Shown: one piece after another, positions 23,409-31,492 of the stretch
How the letters are laid out: each line of letters starts with the position of its first letter
Numbering within the stretch: the first letter of the stretch is position 1
Origin: Ensifer sp. IC3342
GTDB taxonomy: Bacteria > Pseudomonadota > Alphaproteobacteria > Rhizobiales > Rhizobiaceae
Length of the DNA stretch: 32,908 nucleotides
Assembly (NCBI RefSeq): GCF_020193655.1
Contig: NZ_JADYVE010000030.1
Coordinates: 1 to 32,908 of the forward strand
Reading direction: 5' to 3'
The notes under the pieces: model-generated
What the model was told of the DNA's origin: nothing
The model's input: the letters and a program-made list of their open reading frames with translations, nothing else
Databases searched by the model: none
Made by a program: the position numbers and the translations under genes

Positions 23409-24293
23409 ATGCAGACAAGGCGCAGGGACCTGCCGCCCATGACCGCGCTTCCGGTGTTCGAATCTGTTGGACGGCACATGAGCATTGCCAAGGCGGCGGA
23501 CGAACTCTGTCTCACTCCCGGCGCCGTTAGCCGGCAGATCCAGAATCTTGAATCATTCCTCGGTTGCGATCTCTTCGAGCGGTCGCATCGAAGGATCACA
23601 TTTACGCCGGCCGGCGAAGTCTACTGGGACAAGATTCATGCGTCGCTCGGCCAGATACGCGCGGTGACGAGCGATCTCTCCGTCGGTATCGACCGGCGGC
23701 CGCTCGTCATCGGCAGCCCGCGCGTTTTTCTGCAGAAATGCATCATGCCGGTGCTTGGAACGCTTTATGCGCGTCGTCCCGACATCGTCGTAAAGTTCGT
23801 CACTGGCGGGCACGATATCGAAGGGCTGGACGGTACGATCCATGTGGGGGAGGCGATCAGCAAGAAGGGATTCGTGTGCGAGATATTGGGCGACGCGGAT
23901 CTCACACCAGTCTGCAGCCCTGCCTATCTTCACCGCGCGCCGCCCCTTGACACACCCGACGACCTGGAGCGGCATACCTTGCTGCGTTCCGCGGAATTCA
24001 CACGCAACTGGGAGCGGTGGCTGGGGGCGCGCGCTCCGAGAATTTTTTCCAGGACGCGCTTCATCGATCTCGAAAGCTCTGGCCTCGAACTGACGGCCGC
24101 AGTCGAAGGACTTGGCATTGCGATTGTTCGCCAGAAGCTGGTCAAGCAGGAACTGGCGGATGGTCAACTCGTTGCGCTGTTCGAGAAAGACATGGTGCAC
24201 GAGCACTATTTCTTCATGTTCGCCGATCCGAAACTTCGGTCCGACAGTTTCCGATTCTTTCGCAATTGGCTGAGGGACGCGGTTGTGGAATAG
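23409..24293 (+). CDS. LysR-family transcriptional regulator (GcvA-like)
   Basis: This 294-residue protein has an N-terminal helix-turn-helix (SIAKAADELCLTPGAVSRQI, residues about 25-44) followed by QNLESFLGCDLFERSHRRIT, the standard LysR DNA-binding region and linker. The remainder is the inducer-binding domain. It is divergent from the opp-lyase operon with 125 bases between starts, the classic layout for a LysR protein controlling the neighbouring operon in response to a substrate or intermediate. GGGGAGGAAA precedes ATG 23409. A weak terminator lies about 60 bases after the stop. Confidence 0.92.
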   Translation: MQTRRRDLPPMTALPVFESVGRHMSIAKAADELCLTPGAVSRQIQNLESFLGCDLFERSHRRITFTPAGEVYWDKIHASLGQIRAVTSDLSVGIDRRPLVIGSPRVFLQKCIMPVLGTLYARRPDIVVKFVTGGHDIEGLDGTIHVGEAISKKGFVCEILGDADLTPVCSPAYLHRAPPLDTPDDLERHTLLRSAEFTRNWERWLGARAPRIFSRTRFIDLESSGLELTAAVEGLGIAIVRQKLVKQELADGQLVALFEKDMVHEHYFFMFADPKLRSDSFRFFRNWLRDAVVE

Positions 24294-24353
24294 AACAGGC
24301 CGGTGTTCAGGTTTTCATGGCAGGAATCTCGCCCGTCCCAGTTTGGCCCGTTT

Positions 24354-24374
24354 AGAGCAAAATAGCTCTTTTTT
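24354..24374 (+). terminator. Candidate rho-independent terminator of the LysR gene
   Basis: A short AGAGC/GCTCT stem (24354-24358 with 24365-24369) with a 6-base loop is followed by a run of Ts to 24374. The stem is only 5 bp, so strength is doubtful. Confidence 0.4.
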
Positions 24375-24538
24375 GGCAATCGCTGACGACACCAGGTACA
24401 CAGCAAACGCGCGCCAGGACTTTTCGCCTGGGGCGAGGCAGGGTGCAGACGACCTCGTAATGCTTCGCCGTCGCATCGAGCCGCCGGGCATCCAGCATGG
24501 AATTCAGAGATCGATCTCCAAAGACGGATAAAAGAAGC

Positions 24539-24563
24539 GGCGGCGGCCGGTAGAGCCGCCGCC
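24539..24563 (-). terminator. Terminator of the dioxygenase gene
   Basis: A perfect 9-bp GC-rich stem (GGCGGCGGC at 24539-24547 with 24555-24563) around a 7-base loop lies 9 bases past the minus-strand stop at 24572. On the minus strand it is followed by GCTTCTTTTATCC, moderately T-rich. Confidence 0.65.
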
Positions 24564-24571
24564 TTTGGGGA

Positions 24572-25566
24572 TCAAAGCCGGTTGGCGGCTATGCGCTGCT
24601 GCAGGTAGTCATAGGCCGTGATCGGCTCGTAGCGCTTTTCCGGCCCCTGGATGACGGCATTGCGGTTCGCTTGGCAGAAGAAGGCGAGCGAATAACGCGA
24701 CCCGAGGGATTCGCCTTCCTTCGGCATGCGGACGCGATGCAGGGTGGAGAGCAGCTTGTCGTCGCTCCAGCGCATCAGCATATCGCCGATATTGCAGGTG
24801 ACGACGCCCGGCAGCGGCTCCACATCCGTCCATTCCAGCTTGTCGGACTCCTTGCCCGGGCAAAGCTGCAGGCCGCCCTGATCGGGGCGCTGGTGGAGCA
24901 GCGTCAGGCAATCGAAATCCGTGTGTGCGCCGGCACGCCAGTATCTCAGATCCTCGGCGGTGGCATTCTCCATGCCGAGATAGTGGAGCAGACGCAGTGT
25001 GCTGAGATAGTCAGGTGACTGCGGGTCATGCGCTTCTGTGAAGAAGTCCGCCTTGAAGCCCAGCTTCATGCGGAAGCATTCCAGCACCTTCATGCCAAGC
25101 GCCCAATTGTAGCGCTCGAAGGCGAGCATGACGGCCCTAAAGCCGGAGAGTTCCTCACCGGTCGGCCAGAGGTCGCCCATGCGCGGCAAGGTGATCTGGT
25201 AGGATTCCTTTTGGTCGGCGGTGCCGGTCGAGGGACGGATCTGTGCCTTGTATTCCCAGCCGGCATTGGAGCCGGGGCGCAGCGGATATTTGCGCTTCAC
25301 CTCCGCCGGCAGGCAAAGAAAAGAGCCGACATTTGGAAGGCTTCGTCGATCGCCTGCTGCGGAATGCCGTGGTTGACGAGCTGGAAGAAACCGCTGCTGG
25401 TCGAGGCATCCCAAAGCTGATCGGCGATCTCGGCCTTGCGGGTCTCGTAGTCGCCCATGTCGATGCGCGGAACGATGCGCGTCTTTTCGAGCCCGATGCC
25501 GCCGAACCCTTTCTCCTTGTTCAACTCCGCGAGTGTGTATTTATTCTGAACTGCACTGGTCTGCAT
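24572..25566 (-). pseudogene. Isopenicillin N synthase-like 2-oxoglutarate/Fe(II) dioxygenase, frameshifted
   Basis: The first frame from ATG 25566 encodes MQTSAVQNKYTLAELNKEKG, then VPRIDMGDYETRKAEIADQL and SGFFQLVNHGIPQQAIDEAF, the N-terminal DIOX_N region. It is lost near 25314-25323 at a T-rich run (minus strand TTTTCTTT). The next frame resumes at CLPAEVKRKYPLRPGSNAGW and runs to 24572, with the iron ligands in AGAHTDFDC (HxD) and STLHRVRMP (distal His), and RYS for 2-oxoglutarate. Inserting one base at the T-run restores a protein of about 330 residues, the normal family size. This is a recent inactivation or a sequence error. The gene follows the sulfonate-type transporter and probably oxidised its substrate. 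Confidence 0.85.
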
Positions 25567-25690
25567 GACGAGTCTCCGTTGGTTCCGCCTGCCACATCTC
25601 GCGGCCAGGCTGTGTCACGAAGGAGCAATGACCCGCGCGCTCGGCGCTGACTGCTTCTACTCCCGATCTTCTGCTTACGGGGGGCGGTCC

Positions 25691-25732
25691 TCAAATGCCG
25701 ATTGCGTCTCCTTTTTCTGTTGCCGTGTTCAT
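25691..25732 (-). other. Truncated 13-codon reading frame coupled to the permease gene
   Basis: ATG 25732 overlaps the permease stop (ATGA) and has GGAGGG 3 bases upstream, an excellent ribosome binding site. The frame encodes MNTATEKGDAIGI and then stops. Strong initiation signals with almost no coding sequence suggest the beginning of a former operon gene whose body was lost, or a leader peptide. Confidence 0.35.
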
Positions 25733-26517
25733 CGTCCCTCCTTCGGCAGGCTCCAGGGGAAAAGGACGCGCTGGATGACCGCCACCGCCTGGAACAGCAG
25801 GAGCGACATGATCACCAGGATGACGAGGCCGGCCCAGGCTTCCGGAAGCTTGAAAAAAGAAGTGGAGAACTGGATGAAGTAGCCGATCCCCTTTTCGGCT
25901 GCGACGAATTCGGCGACCACGGCGCCGATCACCGCGAGCGTGATGGAAATCTTCAGTGCCGAGAAGATGTAGGGAACGGCATAGGGTAGCCGGATTTGGG
26001 TGATCTCGCGCCAGGCAGGCGCCTTCAGGCTCTTCGAGAGCTCGATCAGTTCCTCCGGGGTCGCCATCAGGCCGGTCGCGGTCGACACCACCAGCGGAAA
26101 GAATGTGATGAGGCAGGTGATGACGATGCGCGGTGCATCTTCCGAACCGAGTACCACGATCATTATCGGCGCGATCGCCACCACCGGCATCGACTGGATC
26201 ACCACCAGGATCGGATAAAAGGCGCGCGACAGCAGTTTCGAGCGAACCAGCATGATGGCGATCGGTAGCGAGATCGCGATCGAGAGGAGGTACCCGATCA
26301 GCGCGATCCGGAGCGTCGCCCAGACATGGTCCGTCCAGCGGGCAAGGTCGATCTGTTCGAAGCCGCCGAGAATCCGGGTGGGCGAGGGGAGGATGAAACT
26401 CGGGATGGCGAAGATGTCGGCGGCGAGCTGCCAGAGGATCACGACCAGCGCGAAGGTCACCGTTGGCAGGAAGAAGGGCATATCCACCAGCGAACGAAAG
26501 GAACGGGTTTGCCTCAT
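25729..26517 (-). CDS. ABC transporter permease, nitrate/sulfonate/taurine type (SsuC/TauC class)
   Basis: This 262-residue inner-membrane protein has about six helices, for example FFLPTVTFALVVILWQLAAD at the start and AWAGLVILVIMSLLLFQAVA near the end. The EAA-type coupling loop is visible around ELIELSKSLKAPAWREITQI with RLPYAVPYIF following, as in SsuC/TauC. ATG 26517 overlaps the TGA of the ATPase gene (ATGA), showing translational coupling. It should form the pore for the ATPase upstream. The substrate class (sulfonate, nitrate, pyrimidine precursor or other) cannot be fixed from the permease. Confidence 0.93.
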   Translation of the reverse strand: MRQTRSFRSLVDMPFFLPTVTFALVVILWQLAADIFAIPSFILPSPTRILGGFEQIDLARWTDHVWATLRIALIGYLLSIAISLPIAIMLVRSKLLSRAFYPILVVIQSMPVVAIAPIMIVVLGSEDAPRIVITCLITFFPLVVSTATGLMATPEELIELSKSLKAPAWREITQIRLPYAVPYIFSALKISITLAVIGAVVAEFVAAEKGIGYFIQFSTSFFKLPEAWAGLVILVIMSLLLFQAVAVIQRVLFPWSLPKEGR

Positions 26518-27332
26518 AATTGGGTCTCCGGCCGCTTGAGCAGCAGTTTGCGCAGGTGTCCGGCATAGTCCTGCATTTCGGCGGAACTCGAAGTTTCGAT
26601 GCCGCGCGGGCGGGGGATCTCGATGCTGATGTCCTCGATGACCCAGCCCGGGCTGCCGCTCATCACCAGCACGCGGTCGGCGAGCAGGACCGCTTCGCTG
26701 ATCGAATGTGTGATGAAGAGCACGGTCTTCGGCTGGGCTTCCCAGATGCGCAGGAGTTCAAAGCCCATTTCCTCGCGTGTGAGCGCGTCGAGGGCGGAGA
26801 AGGGCTCGTCCATCAGCAGGATGTCCGGGTTCATGTGGAGCGCCCGGGCGATGCCGACGCGCTGCTGCATGCCGCCCGAAAGCTCGGCCGGGAGCCGCTT
26901 TTCGAACCCGGTCAGCCCCACCTTGTCGAGCAGGTTGCGCGCCCTCTCGCGATCTTCGCGCGAAACCCGGCCTGTCTTGTGCTTCACCGGGAAGACGACA
27001 TTGTCTTCGACTGAGGCCCACGGGAGGAGGGTCGGATTCTGGAAGACGATTCCGATGTCGTCGCGCGGTTCGGTTATCGGATGGCCGAAGGCCTCCACCC
27101 TGCCGCTCGACGGCTTCAACAATCCGGCGATCAACCGCAGCAGTGTGGATTTGCCACAGCCGGACGGGCCGAGCACCGCCACGAACTGATGGCGGTCCAC
27201 GGAAAACTCCACGCCGCGAAGCGCCTCCAGCGGGCCTGAACCGGTCTGGTAGACCTGCCCGAGCCCCTTGAAGGACAGCGCCGGCGGCGCGATGGCCGAA
27301 TTGGCAGCCGCAATTTTCATCTTCGGGTTCAT
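26514..27332 (-). CDS. ABC transporter ATP-binding protein, nitrate/sulfonate/taurine type (SsuB/TauB class)
   Basis: This 272-residue ATPase has Walker A GPSGCGKST, Q-loop GIVFQNPTLLPWASVEDNV, signature LSGGMQQR, Walker B ILLMDEPFSALDALTRE and H-loop ITHSISEAV, the sequence variants typical of SsuB/TauB/NrtD. It starts at ATG 27332, sharing one base with the TAA stop of the binding-protein gene (TAATG), and ends overlapping the permease start. All domains look intact, so the transporter core should be functional even though its binding protein is truncated. Confidence 0.94.
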   Translation of the reverse strand: MNPKMKIAAANSAIAPPALSFKGLGQVYQTGSGPLEALRGVEFSVDRHQFVAVLGPSGCGKSTLLRLIAGLLKPSSGRVEAFGHPITEPRDDIGIVFQNPTLLPWASVEDNVVFPVKHKTGRVSREDRERARNLLDKVGLTGFEKRLPAELSGGMQQRVGIARALHMNPDILLMDEPFSALDALTREEMGFELLRIWEAQPKTVLFITHSISEAVLLADRVLVMSGSPGWVIEDISIEIPRPRGIETSSSAEMQDYAGHLRKLLLKRPETQL

Positions 27333-27898
27333 TACGGCAGGAAAGAGGTGTTGACGATCTTGGCGGGGTCGAGCGCTTTCGGGTCGAGGTTCTGCGCCGC
27401 CGAAACGCGCTCCCAGGTCGCCGCAAGCCGCTTCGGCTCAAACCCGCCGAGGCCGTCCTTTTCGGTGACCTCGTTGAACTCCAGCGACACGGTGTCGAGG
27501 ATCGCGCCCTTGACGTCTGCGACCGTTAGTTCCGGCACGAGCTTGATGACCGCCGCAGCTGCGCCGTCCGGATCCTGCTTGACGTACTCCAACGACTTCT
27601 TGAACGCCTTCACGAAGCGTTTGGCGACCTCCGGGCGTTCGGTGATGAACTTGTCAGAGGCGAGCAGGCAGGTGGAATAGAGTTCCAGGCCGGCCGCATC
27701 CCAGGTCAAGATGTCGATTTCCTTGCCGGCCGCCTTGGCCTGATTGGCGAAGATCGCAAGATTGGTCGTCCAGGCGATGATGACGTCGGTGGCGCCGGTC
27801 ATCAGCATCGGGCCGAGGGCGCCCGGATCGGTCTTGGTGAGCGTGATGTCGTTGTCCTTGAGGCCGACATCCTTCAGCACCAGCGGCAGGATACGGAA
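27332..27898 (-). pseudogene. NMT1/SsuA-type substrate-binding protein, N-terminus lost at mobilisation module
   Basis: The last 189 codons of an NMT1/THI5-like or SsuA-like binding protein remain, starting at FRILPLVLKDVGLKDNDITL and including LMTGATDVIIAWTTNLAIFA and FITERPEVAKRFVKAFKKSL. Intact relatives are about 320-350 residues with a signal peptide, both missing here. The sequence stops resembling the family at about 27898, where oriT-like DNA begins. A GTG at 27880 is open as a start but would give no signal peptide, so the product could not work in the periplasm. Confidence 0.82.
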
Positions 27899-27904
27899 AA
27901 ATGT

Positions 27905-27981
27905 GCTACGCCCTTTTCCTGCAATCGAGGGACGAGCCCTCGATCATCGGACGCAAGCGCCGGTAGGGGGCCAACGGCGAA
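27905..27981 (+). promoter_or_regulatory. Candidate origin of transfer (oriT) upstream of the mobC-relaxase genes
   Basis: The 77 bases before the mobC-like start contain a perfect 8-bp inverted repeat, ATCGAGGG at 27924-27931 and CCCTCGAT at 27937-27944, with CTACGCCCTTTTCCTG just before it. An inverted repeat next to a nick region, immediately upstream of relaxosome genes, is the normal arrangement for oriT. The nick site is not proven. Confidence 0.45.
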
Positions 27982-28383
27982 ATGGATGAGGGGAAATTCA
28001 ACGCTCTTCTCGAGCCGACGAAGAAAGAGCGCACCATGCACGTGCGCGTCACGGCTGAGGAACATGCCGCGATCGAAAAGGCCGCAGAGGACGCCGGCAT
28101 GACGGTATCCAGCTTTTTCCGGTCGCTGCTTTTGGAGGGGGCAGGGGTCCGGCCAATGCTGACCGGCGATGACCGCCTGGTCATGGCGGCTCTGCTCGAA
28201 GACATGCGGATGATCGGCATCAACCTCAATCAGGTTGCGAGGGCGCTCAACAGCGGCCGTGGTGTCCATCCAAGCGAATTGGACATCAACCTGGAGAACG
28301 TGCAGCGGGTTCAAGCGGCGGTGATGAGCGAGCTGCGTGCTCTGACGCGGCGAGCTGGTTATCAGCGTCGAGGGGAGCAGTAG
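27982..28383 (+). CDS. MobC-like relaxosome accessory protein
   Basis: This 133-residue protein has a ribbon-helix-helix N-terminal half: a strand THMHVRV-like (ERTMHVRVTAEEHAAIEKAA), a helix, then EDAGMTVSSFFRSLLLEGAG. The C-terminal half contains INLNQVARALNSGRGVHPSE, the motif shared by MobC/TraJ-type accessory proteins that bind oriT and assist relaxase loading. It ends three bases before the relaxase start. RBS evidence for ATG 27982 is moderate (a GGGG run about 12 bases upstream); the RHH domain would fit any start near here. Confidence 0.85.
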   Translation: MDEGKFNALLEPTKKERTMHVRVTAEEHAAIEKAAEDAGMTVSSFFRSLLLEGAGVRPMLTGDDRLVMAALLEDMRMIGINLNQVARALNSGRGVHPSELDINLENVQRVQAAVMSELRALTRRAGYQRRGEQ

Positions 28384-28386
28384 CTT

Positions 28387-30879
28387 TTGGAAATCTTCTT
28401 CGGCGCATTCACCAGCGAATGGGAGCAGCAGCGCGCAGCGCTGCTGCACGAAATGTCGTCTGGCGGGCGCGCCGCTTCGGCCGAAGAAGAGATGCGGAGG
28501 CGCCTGAAGCAGTTGGCTCAGCTCGGCGCTGCAGGTGGCGGCGGCTCAGGCGGCGCTTCGGGTGTTCATGGATCCGCATCGAAGGGCAGGGGGGCTCCTC
28601 GAGCGCAGGCGACGCCGGCGACAACGGCCGCCCGACCGATGGAGGCGCGGCTTGCAGCCGTCGCAAAGGGAAGCCAGCCGGCGGTCGTTAAGATGGCGTC
28701 ATATGGCGGCGGTCCTCGGGTCGGTGCGATGCTGAATTATGTGTCCCGCGGCGGCGAGCTGAAGGTGGAGAATGAAAGCGGCTGGATCCTCGAGGGGAGA
28801 GAGGAACTGGCGCGCATCCGTGGCGATTGGGACCACCTTTTTCAGAACCGCGCAGAAAGCCGCGACATTGGGAGTTTTTCCGTCGAAATCACAGCATCCG
28901 GCTTTGCATCGGACGAGGCATTGCACGAGCAGGTGAGGAGCACCCTGGCGAGCGGCCTTGGCGACCGGCGCTATGCCTATGCGATCGCGAAGAATGAGGG
29001 CGGCTCGGTGAGCATTCAGGGACTCGTCGTATTGCGAAGCGGGCAGGGGGAACGGCTGACGGGCGACGCGAAGGCGGCTGGCATCATCCAGGGCCGATAC
29101 GACGCCAGCGCGGCCGCGGGCGAGGCTGCGGCGAAGTTCTCGTTTCATGGCTACGGAAATGGCGTCGAGTTCGGCGCCAGCCGCTTGCGCAGACTGGTCG
29201 ATCGGCACGACGACGTTTGCGACGATCGCGGCCAGTCGATAGCGAATGAGAAGGTGGCGGGCGACCTGGTGCAGAAGGAATGGCGCGGCGAGCTCCACAG
29301 CCGGAAGAGCCGCGACGTGATGCACGTCATCATGTCGGCGCGGGCCGGAACCGATGTTGCCGCCTTTGAAGGCGCGGTTCGCGACTTCCTGGCGCATCAG
29401 TTTGCTGGCCACCGGTATGTCTTCGCCATGCACGATCCGGCTAGCGATCCGAAAGAAGCGGGGGAGGGGGGAAAGCGTCCGCATGTGCATGCCCATGCGA
29501 TCGTGGCGATGAAATCGGATTCCGGTGATCGCATCGAGACGACGCCTGCCGTGTTTCGCGAATGGCGATCCGTCATGGCAGAGAAGGCGCGGGAGCACGG
29601 CATTGAGATGGAAATGACCGACCGGCGCGAGTTTGCCACCCCGCCGGCATTCACGCGCACCCAGGTCCGGCCGGTGAGCCGCGAGGGCCGCACGGAGCAT
29701 GTCGGGACGAGCGAGGCGGCGCAGGCGCGATACGACGCCAAGCGTAGCGGCCGACGCACGGTCGCGAAGAGCGATCGGAGCCGGCAGTACATCATAAAGG
29801 CGCAGGAATCGTGGCAGAAGGTCGCTCTGGCGGGTGACGACCGTCAAGTCGCGGCCTATGCCACGCAGCATCAAAAGTATTTAGAAGCAAGCGTTTCGAC
29901 AGCGCAGACGGACGCAAGCGGCACTATCATTCGCGCGGATTTTGGTTCGACCTTCCGCATCAATTTGGCTACGTTGCAGGAGATGGTTTTGGAGGGTCAG
30001 GAATTGCGCGAAATCTCACGGGCAGAGTTTGAGACCTACGAGAAGAAGGTCGAGACGGCCTTGTTCAAGTTGGAGCGGTCGGTCTCGGCAGATGATCGGG
30101 CGGACTTTGACGAGATAGCCGTCCTGGCCCGAGATTTCGTCAATCAGAAGCGTGAGCTGGTGGACCTTTACGAGCAGCGCAAAGAGGCATTGGCGGAGCA
30201 AGGTGTTGAATCGCTCCGCAGCGAGCCGCGTGATCCGGCCAACGACGAGTGGGACGCTGCGGTCGCCAAACACGGCGAGGCTGTTGTTGGGGCCGGCAAC
30301 GAGGCTATGATCGAAATCGAGCACTACCGAGAGGGACTTGATCGGATCGCGGCCGGCGAGTTTTCGGCCGACCGCGGCGGGATGCAAGCCGGCCTTCAGC
30401 AGGCGATGGAAAGGGCCGCGCAGTTGGCTGTCGATGGAAACAGCTACCTCAGAGACGTTGCCGAGCAGGACCAGGATTTGCGACAGGCCATCGACCGCGC
30501 GGAAAAACAAGCCGAAGTGCAGGACCGACAGGATGACGGGCGCGCAGACGTCATCAACCGCAACGACGATCGGCCGATCGAAGAAAAGGACAAGACGCCC
30601 GGGAATGTGGATGCTGTTGCCGACCAGCGGCGCGTAGTCCGCGACGAGCCTGATCGGCAGCCGATCGACAACGAGACGCGCGAAGCTCACGAGTTGGCGT
30701 CCACCGTCGATGCTACAAATCGCCTACAAGGTCGTCTAAATAGGGATAAGGAGGCCGCTCAGCGCAGCGGAGAAACGACACGGACAGACCCCGCCCCACA
30801 GCATATTCCTCGTCTCGAGGAGCTAGAGCGGGAACAGATGGAACAGAGGGAACGCGACCGCGACGACCGGGACCGTTAA
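28387..30879 (+). CDS. Relaxase (mobilisation nuclease), 830 residues
   Basis: It probably starts at TTG 28387, three bases after the mobC-like stop, with AGGGGAG upstream. Residues 40-90 are Gly/Ala-rich and low complexity. Motif I is VKMASYGGGPRVGAMLNYVS with candidate catalytic Y118. Motif III is the metal-binding histidine cluster H366-V-H368-A-H370 in KRPHVHAHAIVAMK. About 245 residues separate them, more than in compact relaxases, and RDVMHVIMSARAGTD (about residue 311) begins the second part of the fold. Residues 430-830 are a highly charged, largely helical tail (QEVR, DRQDDGRADVINRNDDRP, ending RDRDDRDR) likely used for DNA or coupling-protein contact. The MOB class is uncertain. Confidence 0.85.
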   Translation: MEIFFGAFTSEWEQQRAALLHEMSSGGRAASAEEEMRRRLKQLAQLGAAGGGGSGGASGVHGSASKGRGAPRAQATPATTAARPMEARLAAVAKGSQPAVVKMASYGGGPRVGAMLNYVSRGGELKVENESGWILEGREELARIRGDWDHLFQNRAESRDIGSFSVEITASGFASDEALHEQVRSTLASGLGDRRYAYAIAKNEGGSVSIQGLVVLRSGQGERLTGDAKAAGIIQGRYDASAAAGEAAAKFSFHGYGNGVEFGASRLRRLVDRHDDVCDDRGQSIANEKVAGDLVQKEWRGELHSRKSRDVMHVIMSARAGTDVAAFEGAVRDFLAHQFAGHRYVFAMHDPASDPKEAGEGGKRPHVHAHAIVAMKSDSGDRIETTPAVFREWRSVMAEKAREHGIEMEMTDRREFATPPAFTRTQVRPVSREGRTEHVGTSEAAQARYDAKRSGRRTVAKSDRSRQYIIKAQESWQKVALAGDDRQVAAYATQHQKYLEASVSTAQTDASGTIIRADFGSTFRINLATLQEMVLEGQELREISRAEFETYEKKVETALFKLERSVSADDRADFDEIAVLARDFVNQKRELVDLYEQRKEALAEQGVESLRSEPRDPANDEWDAAVAKHGEAVVGAGNEAMIEIEHYREGLDRIAAGEFSADRGGMQAGLQQAMERAAQLAVDGNSYLRDVAEQDQDLRQAIDRAEKQAEVQDRQDDGRADVINRNDDRPIEEKDKTPGNVDAVADQRRVVRDEPDRQPIDNETREAHELASTVDATNRLQGRLNRDKEAAQRSGETTRTDPAPQHIPRLEELEREQMEQRERDRDDRDR

Positions 30880-30885
30880 GAGGCG

Positions 30886-31089
30886 ATGCTCAACGATAAC
30901 CGTCAACAATACGTCATCCAGACCGATTCCACCAAAGAGGATGGCCTGGGGAAGGTGTTTGCCTTCATTTTCGTCGTCGCCATGTTTCTAGCCTTCGTCC
31001 AGGAAGTCCTTGAATCGGCCTGGTATCGCGACTCGATGGTTTGGCTAAATGAGACCGCGACCTATCTCGCTGGCTTCTGGCCTTTCTAA
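30886..31089 (+). CDS. Small single-pass membrane protein next to relaxase
   Basis: This 67-residue protein begins six bases after the relaxase stop, with AAGAGG 3 bases before its ATG. It has a polar N-terminus (MLNDNRQQYVIQTDSTKEDG), one hydrophobic helix (VFAFIFVVAMFLAFVQEVL) and an aromatic tail ending AGFWPF. No homologue is recognised by eye. Its position suggests co-transcription with the relaxase and a role in mobilisation or entry exclusion, but that is a guess from position. Confidence 0.6.
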   Translation: MLNDNRQQYVIQTDSTKEDGLGKVFAFIFVVAMFLAFVQEVLESAWYRDSMVWLNETATYLAGFWPF

Positions 31090-31492
31090 AACTCAGTTGT
31101 TTTTCGAGACGGCGCCAATCGCGCCGATCTTGTCGCCGGATCTGAATCTATTCAAGGCTGCTCAATATGGAGAAGCGGTCCCGAGGACGTCCCATGTCAG
31201 CGGATGCCGCAAAAGCTGTCGTTCATCGTTGATGCCGAATTGTTTGGAGATTTGGCCTCGGACGAGGAGTGCATTGGTCCCGACTACGTGGACCATAAAA
31301 CGCTGATGCCGGACACGTGTCCCGTAGGTCTCACTAGGGTGGAAAGCCGACACGAGGCAGCCATCGTGACAGCATTGCGTTCGAGGCGGCCGCGTATCCA
31401 TAAGCGTCTTGAACGTCCGCTAACGTGCCCGATTGCGAACATCACACTCAGTTGCGCCGCCTGCAACGCACCGCAGAGAAACGCAAGGAAGT
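31090..31492. other. Stretch without a convincing gene, possible regulator remnant
   Basis: ORFs covering this stretch show no family signature. A 21-codon frame at 31167-31232 reads MEKRSRGRPMSADAAKAVVH and stops; R-G-R-P followed by an alanine-rich helix is how many TetR-family regulators start. It may be the first codons of a lost regulator, but evidence is thin. Confidence 0.3.

Noticed and set aside
28699..29874. 391-codon minus frame opposite the relaxase gene
   Set aside because: Antisense to the relaxase motif region, no recognisable domain, no ribosome binding site.
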